From NCBI GenBank assembly GCA_030916925.1, contig JAUPVU010000105.1, positions 1 to 9,988 on the forward strand: a DNA stretch of 9,988 nucleotides. Direction: 5' to 3'. Below, piece by piece: positions 1 through 7,166 of this stretch (position 1 is the stretch's first letter; every line of letters begins with the position of its first letter). The position numbers and the translations under genes were made by a program. Source of the stretch: Patescibacteria group bacterium (GTDB lineage Bacteria > Patescibacteriota > WWE3 > 2-01-FULL-39-13). The notes under the pieces are model-generated. The model saw nothing but the letters and a program-made list of their open reading frames with translations. It made no database searches and was not told the DNA's origin.

Positions 1-112
1 AAATGATCAAAAATAGTACTAGTCCTCCCTTTAATATTCCCAATAATAAAACAGGAAATTCAGCAGTTAAGGAATCAAAATTCATTAATGATAATGGATC
101 AGTACTAGTCAT
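1..112 (-). CDS. Small membrane protein, unknown function (3' end cut by window edge)
   Basis: I do not recognise this protein. An open frame starts at the ATG at 112-110 and runs off the left edge after 37 codons. The visible part is a short polar N-terminus (MTSTDPLSLMNF) followed from about residue 18 by a hydrophobic stretch (FPVLLLGILKGGLVLFLII), so at least one membrane segment is expected. The start overlaps the end of the PH-like gene by 8 bp (ATGACTAG), which suggests translational coupling. A Shine-Dalgarno-like AAGAAGGGA lies 7 nt upstream of the ATG. Small membrane proteins of this style are common in Patescibacteria, but no function can be assigned. The frame, overlap and SD are seen directly; that the gene is real is inferred. 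Confidence 0.6.
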   Translation of the reverse strand, partial: MTSTDPLSLMNFDSLTAEFPVLLLGILKGGLVLFLII

Positions 113-671
113 TTTCTAATCCCTTCTTATAATCCTCAACATAATTAGTTAACTTATCATGAATAAATCCGGGACGTGGTACGGATAGAAATTCAAACTC
201 CACATTAGTTGCTGCTGTTTGCAGTAATAAGTCTCCATAGTCGAAAAGTATGTTCCAGAATTTTCCAGTAGTGTAAGTTACATCCTCTACGCTTCCATAG
301 GATGCTTCAGAGACTCTTTTTGTCCAGTAGCCTTTAAAATCCACGTCTATCATCCTTTTATTAGTGATAATAGAAACGCTAAAATACCACTTTAAAAATG
401 ACTCAAATGATAAAAACAAAATAACCATATACCAAAGATTTATTAGAATTAATTGATATTCGGCTGGTAAGAACTTAAAAGTATTTATATTTAGGTTTTC
501 TAAAACTACGGTTATTATGACAGGTACAAATAAGAGGAATAGGTCAGAGGCTAACCATGGCAGATTGGTTATCGGATGTCTTCTTAGAATAAAATGAATA
601 GTTTCGCCATTCTCTTGGGATTCGAATTTGAGGTTTTTTGGTTTGTATACAAATGCACTTAATACACTCAT
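105..671 (-). CDS. Membrane-anchored bacterial PH-like (YdbS/bPH type) domain protein
   Basis: This 188-residue protein has a short cytoplasmic N-terminus, two hydrophobic segments at about residues 42-58 and 73-93 forming a hairpin in the membrane, and then a bacterial PH-like domain at about 97-175. The domain has the usual order of landmarks: the YFSVSIITNKRMI strand (consensus Y.VTN.R), an S-x-E-D-V turn near 127-131, GD(L)LLQT at 146-152, and the closing FLSVPRP at 161-167. Such proteins are common in Patescibacteria and Gram-positives; their biochemical role is generally unknown. It starts 6 bp after the comFC stop and its end overlaps the next gene by 8 bp, so the three probably form one unit. 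No Shine-Dalgarno precedes the ATG. Instead a perfect TATAAT, made by the last two comFC codons, sits 9 nt upstream. Confidence 0.8.
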   Translation of the reverse strand: MSVLSAFVYKPKNLKFESQENGETIHFILRRHPITNLPWLASDLFLLFVPVIITVVLENLNINTFKFLPAEYQLILINLWYMVILFLSFESFLKWYFSVSIITNKRMIDVDFKGYWTKRVSEASYGSVEDVTYTTGKFWNILFDYGDLLLQTAATNVEFEFLSVPRPGFIHDKLTNYVEDYKKGLEND

Positions 672-677
672 TATGTG

Positions 678-1370
678 TTAATTATACCGCAGATCTTTAA
701 CTAAAGTGTACGAATTTATGTATTTCGCTCCTGACTGCATTAGAAGGTCTGCTGCTGACCTTAAGCTAGAACCTGTGGTAGTAATGTCGTCAACAACTAA
801 GAACGTTTTGCCTTGTGGGGTTATGAGCTTATTTGGCGTAATAAAAATATCATTTTTAATTGCAGAACGATTAATTGACTGGCGTTCTTTCTGTTTTATA
901 ATGGAATTCTTTGCGAGAATATCTATCACCCTGATTTTATAGCGTTTATGAATTTTATTTACAATAAGTTCTGGTAAACTTTTCTCACCATTTTCAATTA
1001 TTTTTGGAGTTTTTGGAAAAGGAACAATATAATCAACATCCAAAATGCTATTCGTTAAATCTTTCATAGCGTAGTCGATAAGAGTTTGAATTTCATTGAA
1101 AAGACTACGGTTCTTTTTATAAATAAGTAATAGTTTTTTGACATCTCTCTCATAGGTATACGAACTGATGTGATTTTTTATGTAGCAGCCTTGTTGGCAG
1201 TATAAGTGAGTTTTTCCATCTATTGATAGTAAGTCGCAGCCCATGCAAAAAGGAAAATCAATTTGTGGTAAATTTTTTAAACAGTCATCACAAATACTCA
1301 AATGTTCTTTCTTACAAATAAAACATTTTGAGCCAGTGATTGTTGCGTAGATATCTGATAATAATTTCAC
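678..1370 (-). CDS. comFC: ComF family protein (ComFC/GntX-like phosphoribosyltransferase fold)
   Basis: This is a 230-residue ComFC-type protein, linked in other bacteria to natural transformation downstream of DNA entry. An N-terminal zinc-finger region carries eight cysteines: C16 and C19, C27 and C30, C42 and C45, then C58 and C62. The second half is a type I phosphoribosyltransferase fold. It has VPFPKTP at 116-122 (family form VP.P..P), the Q-x5-N-R-segment at 160-168, and the PRPP-binding loop LVVDDITTTGSSL at 191-203. The start is GTG at 1370. A TGA lies five codons upstream in frame and no ATG occurs before the first cysteines, so this start is well bounded although it lacks a Shine-Dalgarno. 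It leads a minus-strand run with the PH-like gene and is divergent from ftsH. Length is normal for the family. Confidence 0.92.
   Translation of the reverse strand: MKLLSDIYATITGSKCFICKKEHLSICDDCLKNLPQIDFPFCMGCDLLSIDGKTHLYCQQGCYIKNHISSYTYERDVKKLLLIYKKNRSLFNEIQTLIDYAMKDLTNSILDVDYIVPFPKTPKIIENGEKSLPELIVNKIHKRYKIRVIDILAKNSIIKQKERQSINRSAIKNDIFITPNKLITPQGKTFLVVDDITTTGSSLRSAADLLMQSGAKYINSYTLVKDLRYN
681..686 (-). promoter_or_regulatory. Candidate -10 box for a leaderless PH-like gene
   Basis: On the minus strand the last two sense codons of comFC (Tyr-Asn) read TATAAT, an exact -10 consensus. Nine nt separate it from the ATG of the downstream gene at 671. A transcript starting about 7 nt after this box would have almost no 5' leader, and the start codon has no Shine-Dalgarno. 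No good -35 was found, so this may be chance. Confidence 0.3.
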
Positions 1371-1440
1371 TATCTGAAATTGTCATTGGCAGATGAACTT
1401 ATAGTGAAAAAATAATGAATTTATTGTAATATTCATACGA
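1371..1440. promoter_or_regulatory. Divergent intergenic region between comFC and ftsH
   Basis: Seventy bases separate the two divergent start codons, so both promoters should lie here or just inside the genes. On the plus strand TAATAT at 1427-1432 is preceded after 17 bp by GTGAAA at 1404-1409 (four of six matches to TTGACA). It ends 8 nt before the ftsH ATG, which would give a leaderless ftsH mRNA. On the minus strand TATAAG at 1404-1399 is a possible -10 for comFC without a convincing -35. Confidence 0.4.
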
Positions 1441-3297
1441 ATGAATAAGAAACTTGATAAAGGAAAACCAAAAATATGGTATTTGAAGATTTTAGATGAT
1501 CTCAAAAATACTAACCCTTTCTATTTGATTATCGCTGTAATAATAGGATGGACTTTAATTTCCTCGTTTGTTGAATCCACTAAACCTGTAACAAAAGAGG
1601 TTTCCTTAAATGAAACCTTTCAACTTATCCAATCAAATTCGGTAAATAAAATAACACTAACTGGAAAAGATGTAATGATGGAATTAAAGGATGGTAGTGT
1701 AGCAAATACAACAAAGGAAGATCAAATTAGTTTTTATGAGCTTCTGAGTTTGCAAAATATTGATCCTAACTTAGTTCCAGGTGGAATTTATGAAAAACAA
1801 GATATTGCTTGGGTAGAAATTATCACCACCCTTGCAATACCTTTATTAACTATACTTTTTCTCGTTTGGATTTTTAAACAAATGGGAAGATCTAACGGCG
1901 GTTTATTTAGTTTGGGTAAATCAAAAGCCAAACTTTTTAATCGAGATGAAAACAGAATTGGATTTAAAGATGTTGCCGGCGCAAATGAAATAAAAGATGA
2001 GTTAGTTGAGGTTGTTGATTTTTTAAAAAAACCAGAAAAATATAGAAAATTAGGAGCGAGAATTCCTAAAGGTGTTTTATTGATTGGCCCATCAGGAGTT
2101 GGAAAAACTTTACTTGCAAGAGCAATCGCTGGTGAGGCGGATGTACCGTTCTATTCGGTCGCAGGAAGTGAATTTATGGAAATGATTGTAGGAGTTGGGT
2201 CGGCCAGAGTTAGAGATTTGTTTGCCGTTGCTAAAGAAACAGCTCCTTCATTAATTTTTATTGATGAGATTGATGCTATTGGTAGACATCGTGGAGGTTC
2301 TATGGCAATGAGTAATGACGAGAGAGAGCAGACACTTAATCAGATTTTAGTGGAGATGGATGGATTTGATCCGCGAACTAACGTAATAATAATTGCTGCT
2401 ACAAACCGGCCGGATATATTGGATACCGCTCTGGTTAGGCCAGGTAGGTTTGATAGGCACATCAAAATTGATTTGCCAGACATAAATGAAAGAGAAGAAA
2501 TTATCGGAATTCATATGAGGGGAAAGCCATTTACAAAAGAAGTCCAGATAAATCGAATAGCAAAACAGACCGTAGGATTTAGTGGTGCAGATATAGAAAA
2601 TATGCTAAACGAAGCTGCGATCCTTGCTGCAAGAAGAGAGGTCACTGAAATTGGTGTTCAAGATTTAACTGAAGCATCTACTAAAGTAAAATTAGGTCCA
2701 GGACGTAAATTATTGCAAACAGATGAGCAAAGAAAGATTGTTGCGTATCATGAGGCCGGGCATGGATTAGTAAGTTCGGCAATTCCTAATTCTGATCCAG
2801 TGACTCGAATATCAATTGTTTCAAGGGCTATGAGTTTAGGACATACGCAATATTTACCGGATGACGACCAGCACAATCATACGAAAAGTAAATTACTTGG
2901 AATTATCGCCAGCCTACTTGGCGGTCGGGCAGCAGAAGAAGTCGTTTTTTCAGAAGAAACTGTTGGGGCATCGAGTGACATTGAACGAGCGACTGCAATT
3001 GCAAGGCGAATGGTAACTGATTTTGGAATGAGTGATCTTGGTCCAATTAATTTTGTAAATGATGGCTCAAGTAGGTATGTGTTAGATGAATCTGACAGAC
3101 CTGCAGGTTACAGTGACGAGGTTGCGCGTAAGATTGACAATGAAGTTCAGAAAATTATTGTGACACAATATGATAAAGCGAAGAAAATCATTGTCACATA
3201 TAGAGAAACGTTAGATAAAATAGCAGATGAGTTATTGGCGAAAGAGACCCTAGAGCAAGATGACTTCGCTGAAATAGTGCGCGATATAAAGCATTAA
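1441..3297 (+). CDS. ftsH: ATP-dependent zinc metalloprotease FtsH
   Basis: FtsH is a membrane-bound AAA+ protease that extracts and degrades membrane and cytosolic substrates. The 618 residues show TM1 at about 27-44, an extracytoplasmic FtsH domain at about 45-125, TM2 at about 127-145, the AAA+ module and the peptidase. Walker A is GPSGVGKT (216-223), Walker B LIFIDEID (271-278), and the second region of homology ends in RPGRFDR (333-339). The zinc site is HEAGH (437-441), with D513 in SSDIERAT the likely third ligand. The pore loop reads FMEMIVGVG (245-253), so the usually aromatic residue before V-G is Ile249. Walker A also has Ser218 where Pro is usual. An in-frame TGA at 1405-1407 and no earlier ATG fix the start at 1441. 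There is no Shine-Dalgarno. The gene is divergent from comFC and 176 bp before nrdR. Confidence 0.97.
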   Translation: MNKKLDKGKPKIWYLKILDDLKNTNPFYLIIAVIIGWTLISSFVESTKPVTKEVSLNETFQLIQSNSVNKITLTGKDVMMELKDGSVANTTKEDQISFYELLSLQNIDPNLVPGGIYEKQDIAWVEIITTLAIPLLTILFLVWIFKQMGRSNGGLFSLGKSKAKLFNRDENRIGFKDVAGANEIKDELVEVVDFLKKPEKYRKLGARIPKGVLLIGPSGVGKTLLARAIAGEADVPFYSVAGSEFMEMIVGVGSARVRDLFAVAKETAPSLIFIDEIDAIGRHRGGSMAMSNDEREQTLNQILVEMDGFDPRTNVIIIAATNRPDILDTALVRPGRFDRHIKIDLPDINEREEIIGIHMRGKPFTKEVQINRIAKQTVGFSGADIENMLNEAAILAARREVTEIGVQDLTEASTKVKLGPGRKLLQTDEQRKIVAYHEAGHGLVSSAIPNSDPVTRISIVSRAMSLGHTQYLPDDDQHNHTKSKLLGIIASLLGGRAAEEVVFSEETVGASSDIERATAIARRMVTDFGMSDLGPINFVNDGSSRYVLDESDRPAGYSDEVARKIDNEVQKIIVTQYDKAKKIIVTYRETLDKIADELLAKETLEQDDFAEIVRDIKH

Positions 3298-3305
3298 GAA
3301 CCTAT

Positions 3306-3321
3306 ACCCCATATATTGTAT
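3306..3321 (+). promoter_or_regulatory. NrdR-box-like site 1
   Basis: The sequence ACCCCATATATTGTAT matches the published NrdR-box consensus aCaCwAtATaTwGtgt at 13 of 16 positions. It lies just after the ftsH stop, 152 bp before nrdR. Its centre is 49 bp from site 2, which is not the usual tandem spacing, so it may be an auxiliary or chance site. Confidence 0.5.
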
Positions 3322-3354
3322 GTCCCATATTATTCCTAAGGATGATGTTGAACC

Positions 3355-3370
3355 ATACAACTAATTGTAG
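3355..3370 (+). promoter_or_regulatory. NrdR-box-like site 2 (upstream half of tandem pair)
   Basis: ATACAACTAATTGTAG matches the NrdR-box consensus at 10 of 16 positions and contains a perfect inverted repeat, TACAA-CTAA-TTGTA. Its centre is exactly 31 bp from that of site 3, the spacing typical of tandem NrdR operators (about three helical turns). Confidence 0.55.
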
Positions 3371-3374
3371 TTAA

Positions 3375-3404
3375 TTAATATACAGACCCAATATCTTGTA
3401 TAAG
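3375..3404 (+). promoter_or_regulatory. Candidate promoter of the nrdR-nrdJ operon
   Basis: TTAATA at 3375-3380 (four of six) and TATAAG at 3399-3404 (five of six) are separated by 18 bp. They would start a transcript near 3411 with a leader of about 60 nt before nrdR. The spacer and -10 overlap NrdR-box-like site 3. The rest of the ftsH-nrdR gap shows no terminator and no RNA gene that I can recognise. Confidence 0.4.
3386..3401 (+). promoter_or_regulatory. NrdR-box-like site 3 (downstream half of tandem pair)
   Basis: ACCCAATATCTTGTAT matches the NrdR-box consensus at 13 of 16 positions. A 15-bp spacer separates it from site 2. It overlaps the candidate -10 TATAAG at 3399-3404, so NrdR bound here would block RNA polymerase. 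Confidence 0.65.
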
Positions 3405-3473
3405 AGGTGTCCTGGCCCAGAGGTAAGAAAAAAGCCTGCCCATTAATAGTTATTTAGAGTTGATTAAGAAGAG

Positions 3474-3929
3474 ATGATGTGTCCTTATTGTAGATCTAAA
3501 TCTACACGTGTAATTGATAAAAGAGATTATGGGGATGCCTGTGTATCACGTAGGCGAAGAGTGTGTGCTGATTGTAAAAAGAGATTTACAACCTACGAGA
3601 GGATCGAAGAACTGTCGGTCATTGTTATTAAAAAAGATGGTTCTTTACAAAATTTTGATGAGAATAAAATCAAAAAAGGATTAGAGATTGCTTGTGACAA
3701 AAGAGTTCCACAAGAAACGCTCGAAAAGTTAACGGAGGATATAAAATTGAAAATCCTAAATAGAAAGTCAAACAAGGTTGCGGCAAGTGATATCGGAAGA
3801 ATGGTTCTAACTAGGTTAAAGAATCTAGACAAGATTGCATACATGAGGTTTGCTAGCGTTTTTCTGGATTTTGAGGATCTTAATGAGTTTAAAACAGAAT
3901 TAGATAAGTTAAATCATACAAGTAATTAA
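3474..3929 (+). CDS. nrdR: Transcriptional repressor NrdR
   Basis: NrdR is the nucleotide-sensing repressor of ribonucleotide reductase genes. The 151 residues have the full family layout. An N-terminal zinc ribbon carries C3 and C6 (MMCPYC) and C31 and C34 (CADC), with the basic SRRRR stretch (25-29) and KKRFTTYER (35-43). An ATP-cone spans about residues 49-139 (VIKKDGSLQNFDENKIKKGL and onward). The length is normal. The first of two adjacent ATGs is chosen because the family begins M-x-CP-x-C; the second, at 3477, would also work with the purine-rich AAGAAGAG that directly precedes. nrdJ begins 12 bp after the stop, so the repressor is made with its target enzyme. NrdR-box-like palindromes upstream indicate autoregulation of the pair. 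Confidence 0.97.
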   Translation: MMCPYCRSKSTRVIDKRDYGDACVSRRRRVCADCKKRFTTYERIEELSVIVIKKDGSLQNFDENKIKKGLEIACDKRVPQETLEKLTEDIKLKILNRKSNKVAASDIGRMVLTRLKNLDKIAYMRFASVFLDFEDLNEFKTELDKLNHTSN

Positions 3930-3941
3930 TTAATAAATTAT

Positions 3942-6452
3942 ATGAGCGATCACATATATACCACACTAAAAAAAATCAGCCAGATTGAGCTGTCTGATAA
4001 TGCGCGTAAAATATTTGAAAAACGCTATGCTGCTAAGGATGATTTGGGCAAACCATTCGAAACAGTAGAGGATGCTTTTCACCGTGTTTCTAGTCACATT
4101 GGTGAAGGCGAGAAAACTAAGAAATTAAAGGAGCTTTATACAGAAGCTTTTTATAATTTTATGGGAACAAAAAGATTTGTTCCAAATTCACCAACCTGGA
4201 CCGGCGCAAAGACAGCACTCGGACAGCTTGCAGCTTGTTTCGTTCTGCCGATTAAAGATGATATGGGTAAAGAACGTGGCGGTATATTTGATACTTTAAA
4301 GAACGCAGCACTAATTCAACAAACTGGTGGAGGAAACGGTTTTTCATTTTCAAGGTTACGCCCAAAAGGCGATTCGGTTAAGGGTAGTAATGGTACTGCC
4401 AGTGGTCCTGTAAGTTTCCTAGAGGCATACGATATTGCATTTGGACAAATTGCGCAGGGCGGTACAAGACGTGGCGCAAACATGGCCGTGCTTCGTGTGG
4501 ATCATCCCGATGTAATGGAATTTATAAAATGCAAAGCCGAAGAAGGAAAAATTTCCAACTTTAATATTTCTGTTGGAATTACGGATGATTTTATGAAAGC
4601 GGTCAAAGAAGATGGATCATTTGATTTAATCAATCCACGTACAAAAGAAATCGCTAAAACCGTGAAAGCAAAAGAGATCATGAATGAGATTGTAAAATAT
4701 GCATATCGAAATGGTGAGCCTGGTGTTTTATTTTTAGATGCAGCAAATAGACAAAATCCTGTTCCAAATCAATATGAATTGGAAGCAACAAATCCTTGTG
4801 GAGAACAATGGCTTGGCCCTTACGAAAATTGCTGTTTAGGTCATGTAAATATTTTCGCTTCAGTAATAGATGGTAAGTTGGATTGGAATCACTTAAAAGA
4901 ATCCACTATCTTAGGTACGAGATTTTTAGATAACGTGGTTACTCAAAATGCATTTGTGCCAGCTGTTCCAGAATTAAAAGAAGCTGCTCATAAAAACAGA
5001 CGTATTGGACTTGGCTTTATGGGACTTGCAGATGCAATGTACGCTCTTGGAATTAGATATGGTAGCCCCGAGAGTCTTGATTTCGCATCTCAAGTAACTG
5101 AATTTATAAGATATTACTCTATGAGAGAAAGTATCGATTTAGCAGAAGAAAAAGGTGCATTCCCTGGGATAAGCGGAAGTATTTATGATCCTAAAGATTT
5201 GAAATGGGAAATCCCAACACCATTAGTAGAGCATAAAGAGGATTTTGATCGTCCAAAATTAAATTGGAATTTAATTCTTCGTGATTTAAAGAAACATGGT
5301 ATCAGAAATTCAACACAGTTAACGGTAGCTCCTACAGGAACAACTGGAACTGTCTACGATGTTGAAGGTTATGGTTGCGAACCTGTTTTTGCACTTGCAT
5401 ATTATAGAAACGTTTATCAAGCAGCTGGAGGACAAGAGGGAATGCAACTAACCTATGTAAGTCCAATGTTTGAGAAAGCATTAAACGAATCTAAACTTGA
5501 TGAATCTGCTAAAAAAGAAATAATCGAGCATGCAATCCATGAAGGTACAATTCAAGATTTAGTAAATGTGCCAAGTTCACTAAAAGATGTGTTTGTAGTT
5601 TCTGCAGATATTACTGCAACAGAGCACGTGTGGATGCAATCAGTTATTCAAAGGTTTGTAGATAATTCTATTTCCAAAACATGTAATTTTCCTGAGACTG
5701 CTACAGAGCAAGATGTTATGGATGCGTATGTCTCTTCCTGGGAACTTGGTTGTAAGGGATTAACTGTGTATGTTACAGGTTCAAGAGATGAAGTCGTTTT
5801 AGAAACTAAATCGACCAAGGATAAAAAATCGCACATGGCAGATGCTGAAGAATCTAAATCCGAATTGGTGGAGTCAAAGAGACCAAGACCTGCCATCGTT
5901 GTAGGAAGAACTCATAAAATAAGTACCCCATTTGGAACTGCCTTTATCACTTTAAATCGTAATGGAGAAACTGGTACAAGCCCATTTGAAGTATTTGTAA
6001 CTATTGGTAAAAGCGGAACCGATGTTGCAGGATTCGCAGAAGCACTTGGAAGATTAATTAGTGGGTGGCTACGAAGTGCTATCGATCCAAATAAGGCCAT
6101 GGAAGAAATCGCAAATCAATTACAAGGAATTGGAGGTTCGGTAAGTATAGGATTTGGTATAAACCGAGTTAGTAGTATTCCAGATGCAGTATCCAAAGTT
6201 CTTTATACCGAATTGGAACTAAGTCATAAGATGGAAGAGTTCGGTCCTAAACTTTTAGTGGGAGAGGAAACCACCGGACAAAAAACTCTCTTTGATAATC
6301 TAACTCTAGATTCAGAAGCCGAAGAAAAAGTTTTAGTAAATAAAGACTCTGGTCTGAAAAATTCATCAGTTTGCCCAGAATGTGCAAATATGTCACTTAT
6401 AGAGACTGAGGGATGTGTTAAATGCCAAAACTGTGGTTATAGCCGTTGTTAA
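3942..6452 (+). CDS. nrdJ: Adenosylcobalamin-dependent (class II) ribonucleotide reductase NrdJ
   Basis: This 836-residue enzyme reduces ribonucleotides to deoxyribonucleotides with a B12-generated thiyl radical, needing neither a radical subunit nor oxygen. By family spacing, C99 (QLAACF) and C297 (YENCCLG) are the redox pair. C286 in NPCGE (284-288) is the radical cysteine, with N284 and E288 beside it. PTGT (464-467) and the QTGGGNGFSFS segment (127-137) are also present. After the barrel a charged linker of about 35 residues (618-652) leads to a second domain at about 655-760, then a C-terminal zinc-ribbon-like tail with C811, C814, C825, C828, C831 and C836. The tail cysteines probably re-reduce the active site. 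The N-terminus goes straight into the reductase fold with no ATP-cone. The ATG follows nrdR by 12 bp and has no Shine-Dalgarno. Confidence 0.96.
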   Translation: MSDHIYTTLKKISQIELSDNARKIFEKRYAAKDDLGKPFETVEDAFHRVSSHIGEGEKTKKLKELYTEAFYNFMGTKRFVPNSPTWTGAKTALGQLAACFVLPIKDDMGKERGGIFDTLKNAALIQQTGGGNGFSFSRLRPKGDSVKGSNGTASGPVSFLEAYDIAFGQIAQGGTRRGANMAVLRVDHPDVMEFIKCKAEEGKISNFNISVGITDDFMKAVKEDGSFDLINPRTKEIAKTVKAKEIMNEIVKYAYRNGEPGVLFLDAANRQNPVPNQYELEATNPCGEQWLGPYENCCLGHVNIFASVIDGKLDWNHLKESTILGTRFLDNVVTQNAFVPAVPELKEAAHKNRRIGLGFMGLADAMYALGIRYGSPESLDFASQVTEFIRYYSMRESIDLAEEKGAFPGISGSIYDPKDLKWEIPTPLVEHKEDFDRPKLNWNLILRDLKKHGIRNSTQLTVAPTGTTGTVYDVEGYGCEPVFALAYYRNVYQAAGGQEGMQLTYVSPMFEKALNESKLDESAKKEIIEHAIHEGTIQDLVNVPSSLKDVFVVSADITATEHVWMQSVIQRFVDNSISKTCNFPETATEQDVMDAYVSSWELGCKGLTVYVTGSRDEVVLETKSTKDKKSHMADAEESKSELVESKRPRPAIVVGRTHKISTPFGTAFITLNRNGETGTSPFEVFVTIGKSGTDVAGFAEALGRLISGWLRSAIDPNKAMEEIANQLQGIGGSVSIGFGINRVSSIPDAVSKVLYTELELSHKMEEFGPKLLVGEETTGQKTLFDNLTLDSEAEEKVLVNKDSGLKNSSVCPECANMSLIETEGCVKCQNCGYSRC

Positions 6453-6498
6453 TTTAACAATCACGTAATGAACGCTTAACTTTTATTTAAGACTTAAT

Positions 6499-6536
6499 TT
6501 GCCTCCTTCATCCAATATAACGGGTGAAGGGGGTGA
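6499..6536 (+). promoter_or_regulatory. RNA hairpin burying a Shine-Dalgarno-like sequence
   Basis: In the 71-bp gap after nrdJ, CCTCCTTCATCC (6502-6513) can pair with GGGTGAAGGGGG (6522-6533) over 12 bp with two G-U wobbles and an 8-nt loop. Three more pairs (two wobbles and a U-A) extend it to 15 bp. The right arm contains AAGGGGGTGAT (6527-6537), one base off the ideal AAGGAGGTGAT. The left arm carries CCTCCTT, the anti-Shine-Dalgarno core itself. No T-run follows on either strand, so it is a poor terminator. A role in controlling translation of the secreted protein is an inference. Confidence 0.55.
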
Positions 6537-7150
6537 TAAAAATAAATCATCGTAATATATTCAAATTTATAATAAGCTTGCTAGCTTTTCTTTCTATTTC
6601 AACGGCTGTATACGCAGCAATTGAAGAAACGGTTAAGCTAACAGGAGTTAGTTTTTCAGTTGGGACAGATTTTAGTGAAGAACCACCAACATCTGGAAAT
6701 ACGGCGCTTAAATATCTTGTGAGCCTTACAGGGGGTACTTCAAATTCTAATCTAGGAGATACCGTTGCGGGTCCAAGTTTTCAAAATCTAAATGCAGTTT
6801 GGACACAAGATGTTCCGGTTAAGTTGTTTAATAAAGGAGCGGATACTTTGCAATTAACTGCAAAGGCCGATTATATAAATGATCCAGATACTCTAAGGGA
6901 TGATATTCATGTATCGATCATTGAGTGGAATGATGCCGATAATGATGGAGTTGTCGATGCTGGAGAGAATGGTCTGGTATATGGTAACGATACAATTTTG
7001 AGATTGCGTAATGACACTTTTGTTTTGGGGCAAGTCAGTGCGAATCAGGTAAGAGGGTTCATATATAGGTTTAGTGGTGAAGGATTGTCTGAAGCTAACG
7101 CTGGACAAACAGCATCCTTTGATTTCACTATTGTTGGAGCAAGTAATTAA
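6524..7150 (+). CDS. Secreted TasA/camelysin-like surface protein with EF-hand-type loop
   Basis: The 208 residues begin with a Sec signal peptide: basic KINHR, hydrophobic core about 12-27, and likely cleavage after VYA at residue 31. The mature part is beta-rich. Its C-terminal half, with VLGQVSANQ (167-175), FIYRFS (179-184) and ANAGQTASFDFTIVG (191-205), resembles the TasA/camelysin fold of secreted fibre and surface proteins. Residues 137-148 form a canonical calcium-loop pattern with acidic residues D137, D139, D141, D145 and E148, and G142. No sortase motif or C-terminal membrane anchor is visible. The start is uncertain: GTG 6524 and GTG 6533 are in frame, but the strong SD-like AAGGGGGTGAT lies at 6527-6537 and better suits the rare ATA at 6542. 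A two-TM gene follows after 16 bp. The family call is by pattern only. Confidence 0.65.
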   Translation: MKGVIKINHRNIFKFIISLLAFLSISTAVYAAIEETVKLTGVSFSVGTDFSEEPPTSGNTALKYLVSLTGGTSNSNLGDTVAGPSFQNLNAVWTQDVPVKLFNKGADTLQLTAKADYINDPDTLRDDIHVSIIEWNDADNDGVVDAGENGLVYGNDTILRLRNDTFVLGQVSANQVRGFIYRFSGEGLSEANAGQTASFDFTIVGASN

Positions 7151-7166
7151 ATAGTAACTATAACCA

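Noticed and set aside
15..110. Ten-base direct repeat AGTACTAGTC at 15-24 and 101-110
   Set aside because: Both copies are within or at the edge of the partial coding frame, in different codon contexts, and no further copies or mobile-element signs were seen.
706..942. Open frames opposite comFC, nrdR, nrdJ, hup and rny
   Set aside because: They lie antisense to clear, conserved genes, encode no recognisable motifs and have no start signals; they are shadow frames.
3320..3364. A 14-codon leader peptide frame (MSHIIPKDDVEPYN) between ftsH and nrdR
   Set aside because: It has no Shine-Dalgarno, lies before the likely promoter and its ends fall inside the NrdR-box-like sites; chance is sufficient.
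3404..3450. Possible cobalamin riboswitch or tRNA-like remnant before nrdR (CCTGGCCCAGAGGTAAG and GCCTGCCC)
   Set aside because: The fragments faintly recall a B12 box and a tRNA D-arm, but the rest of either structure is absent and no extended pairing was found; the span is far too short.
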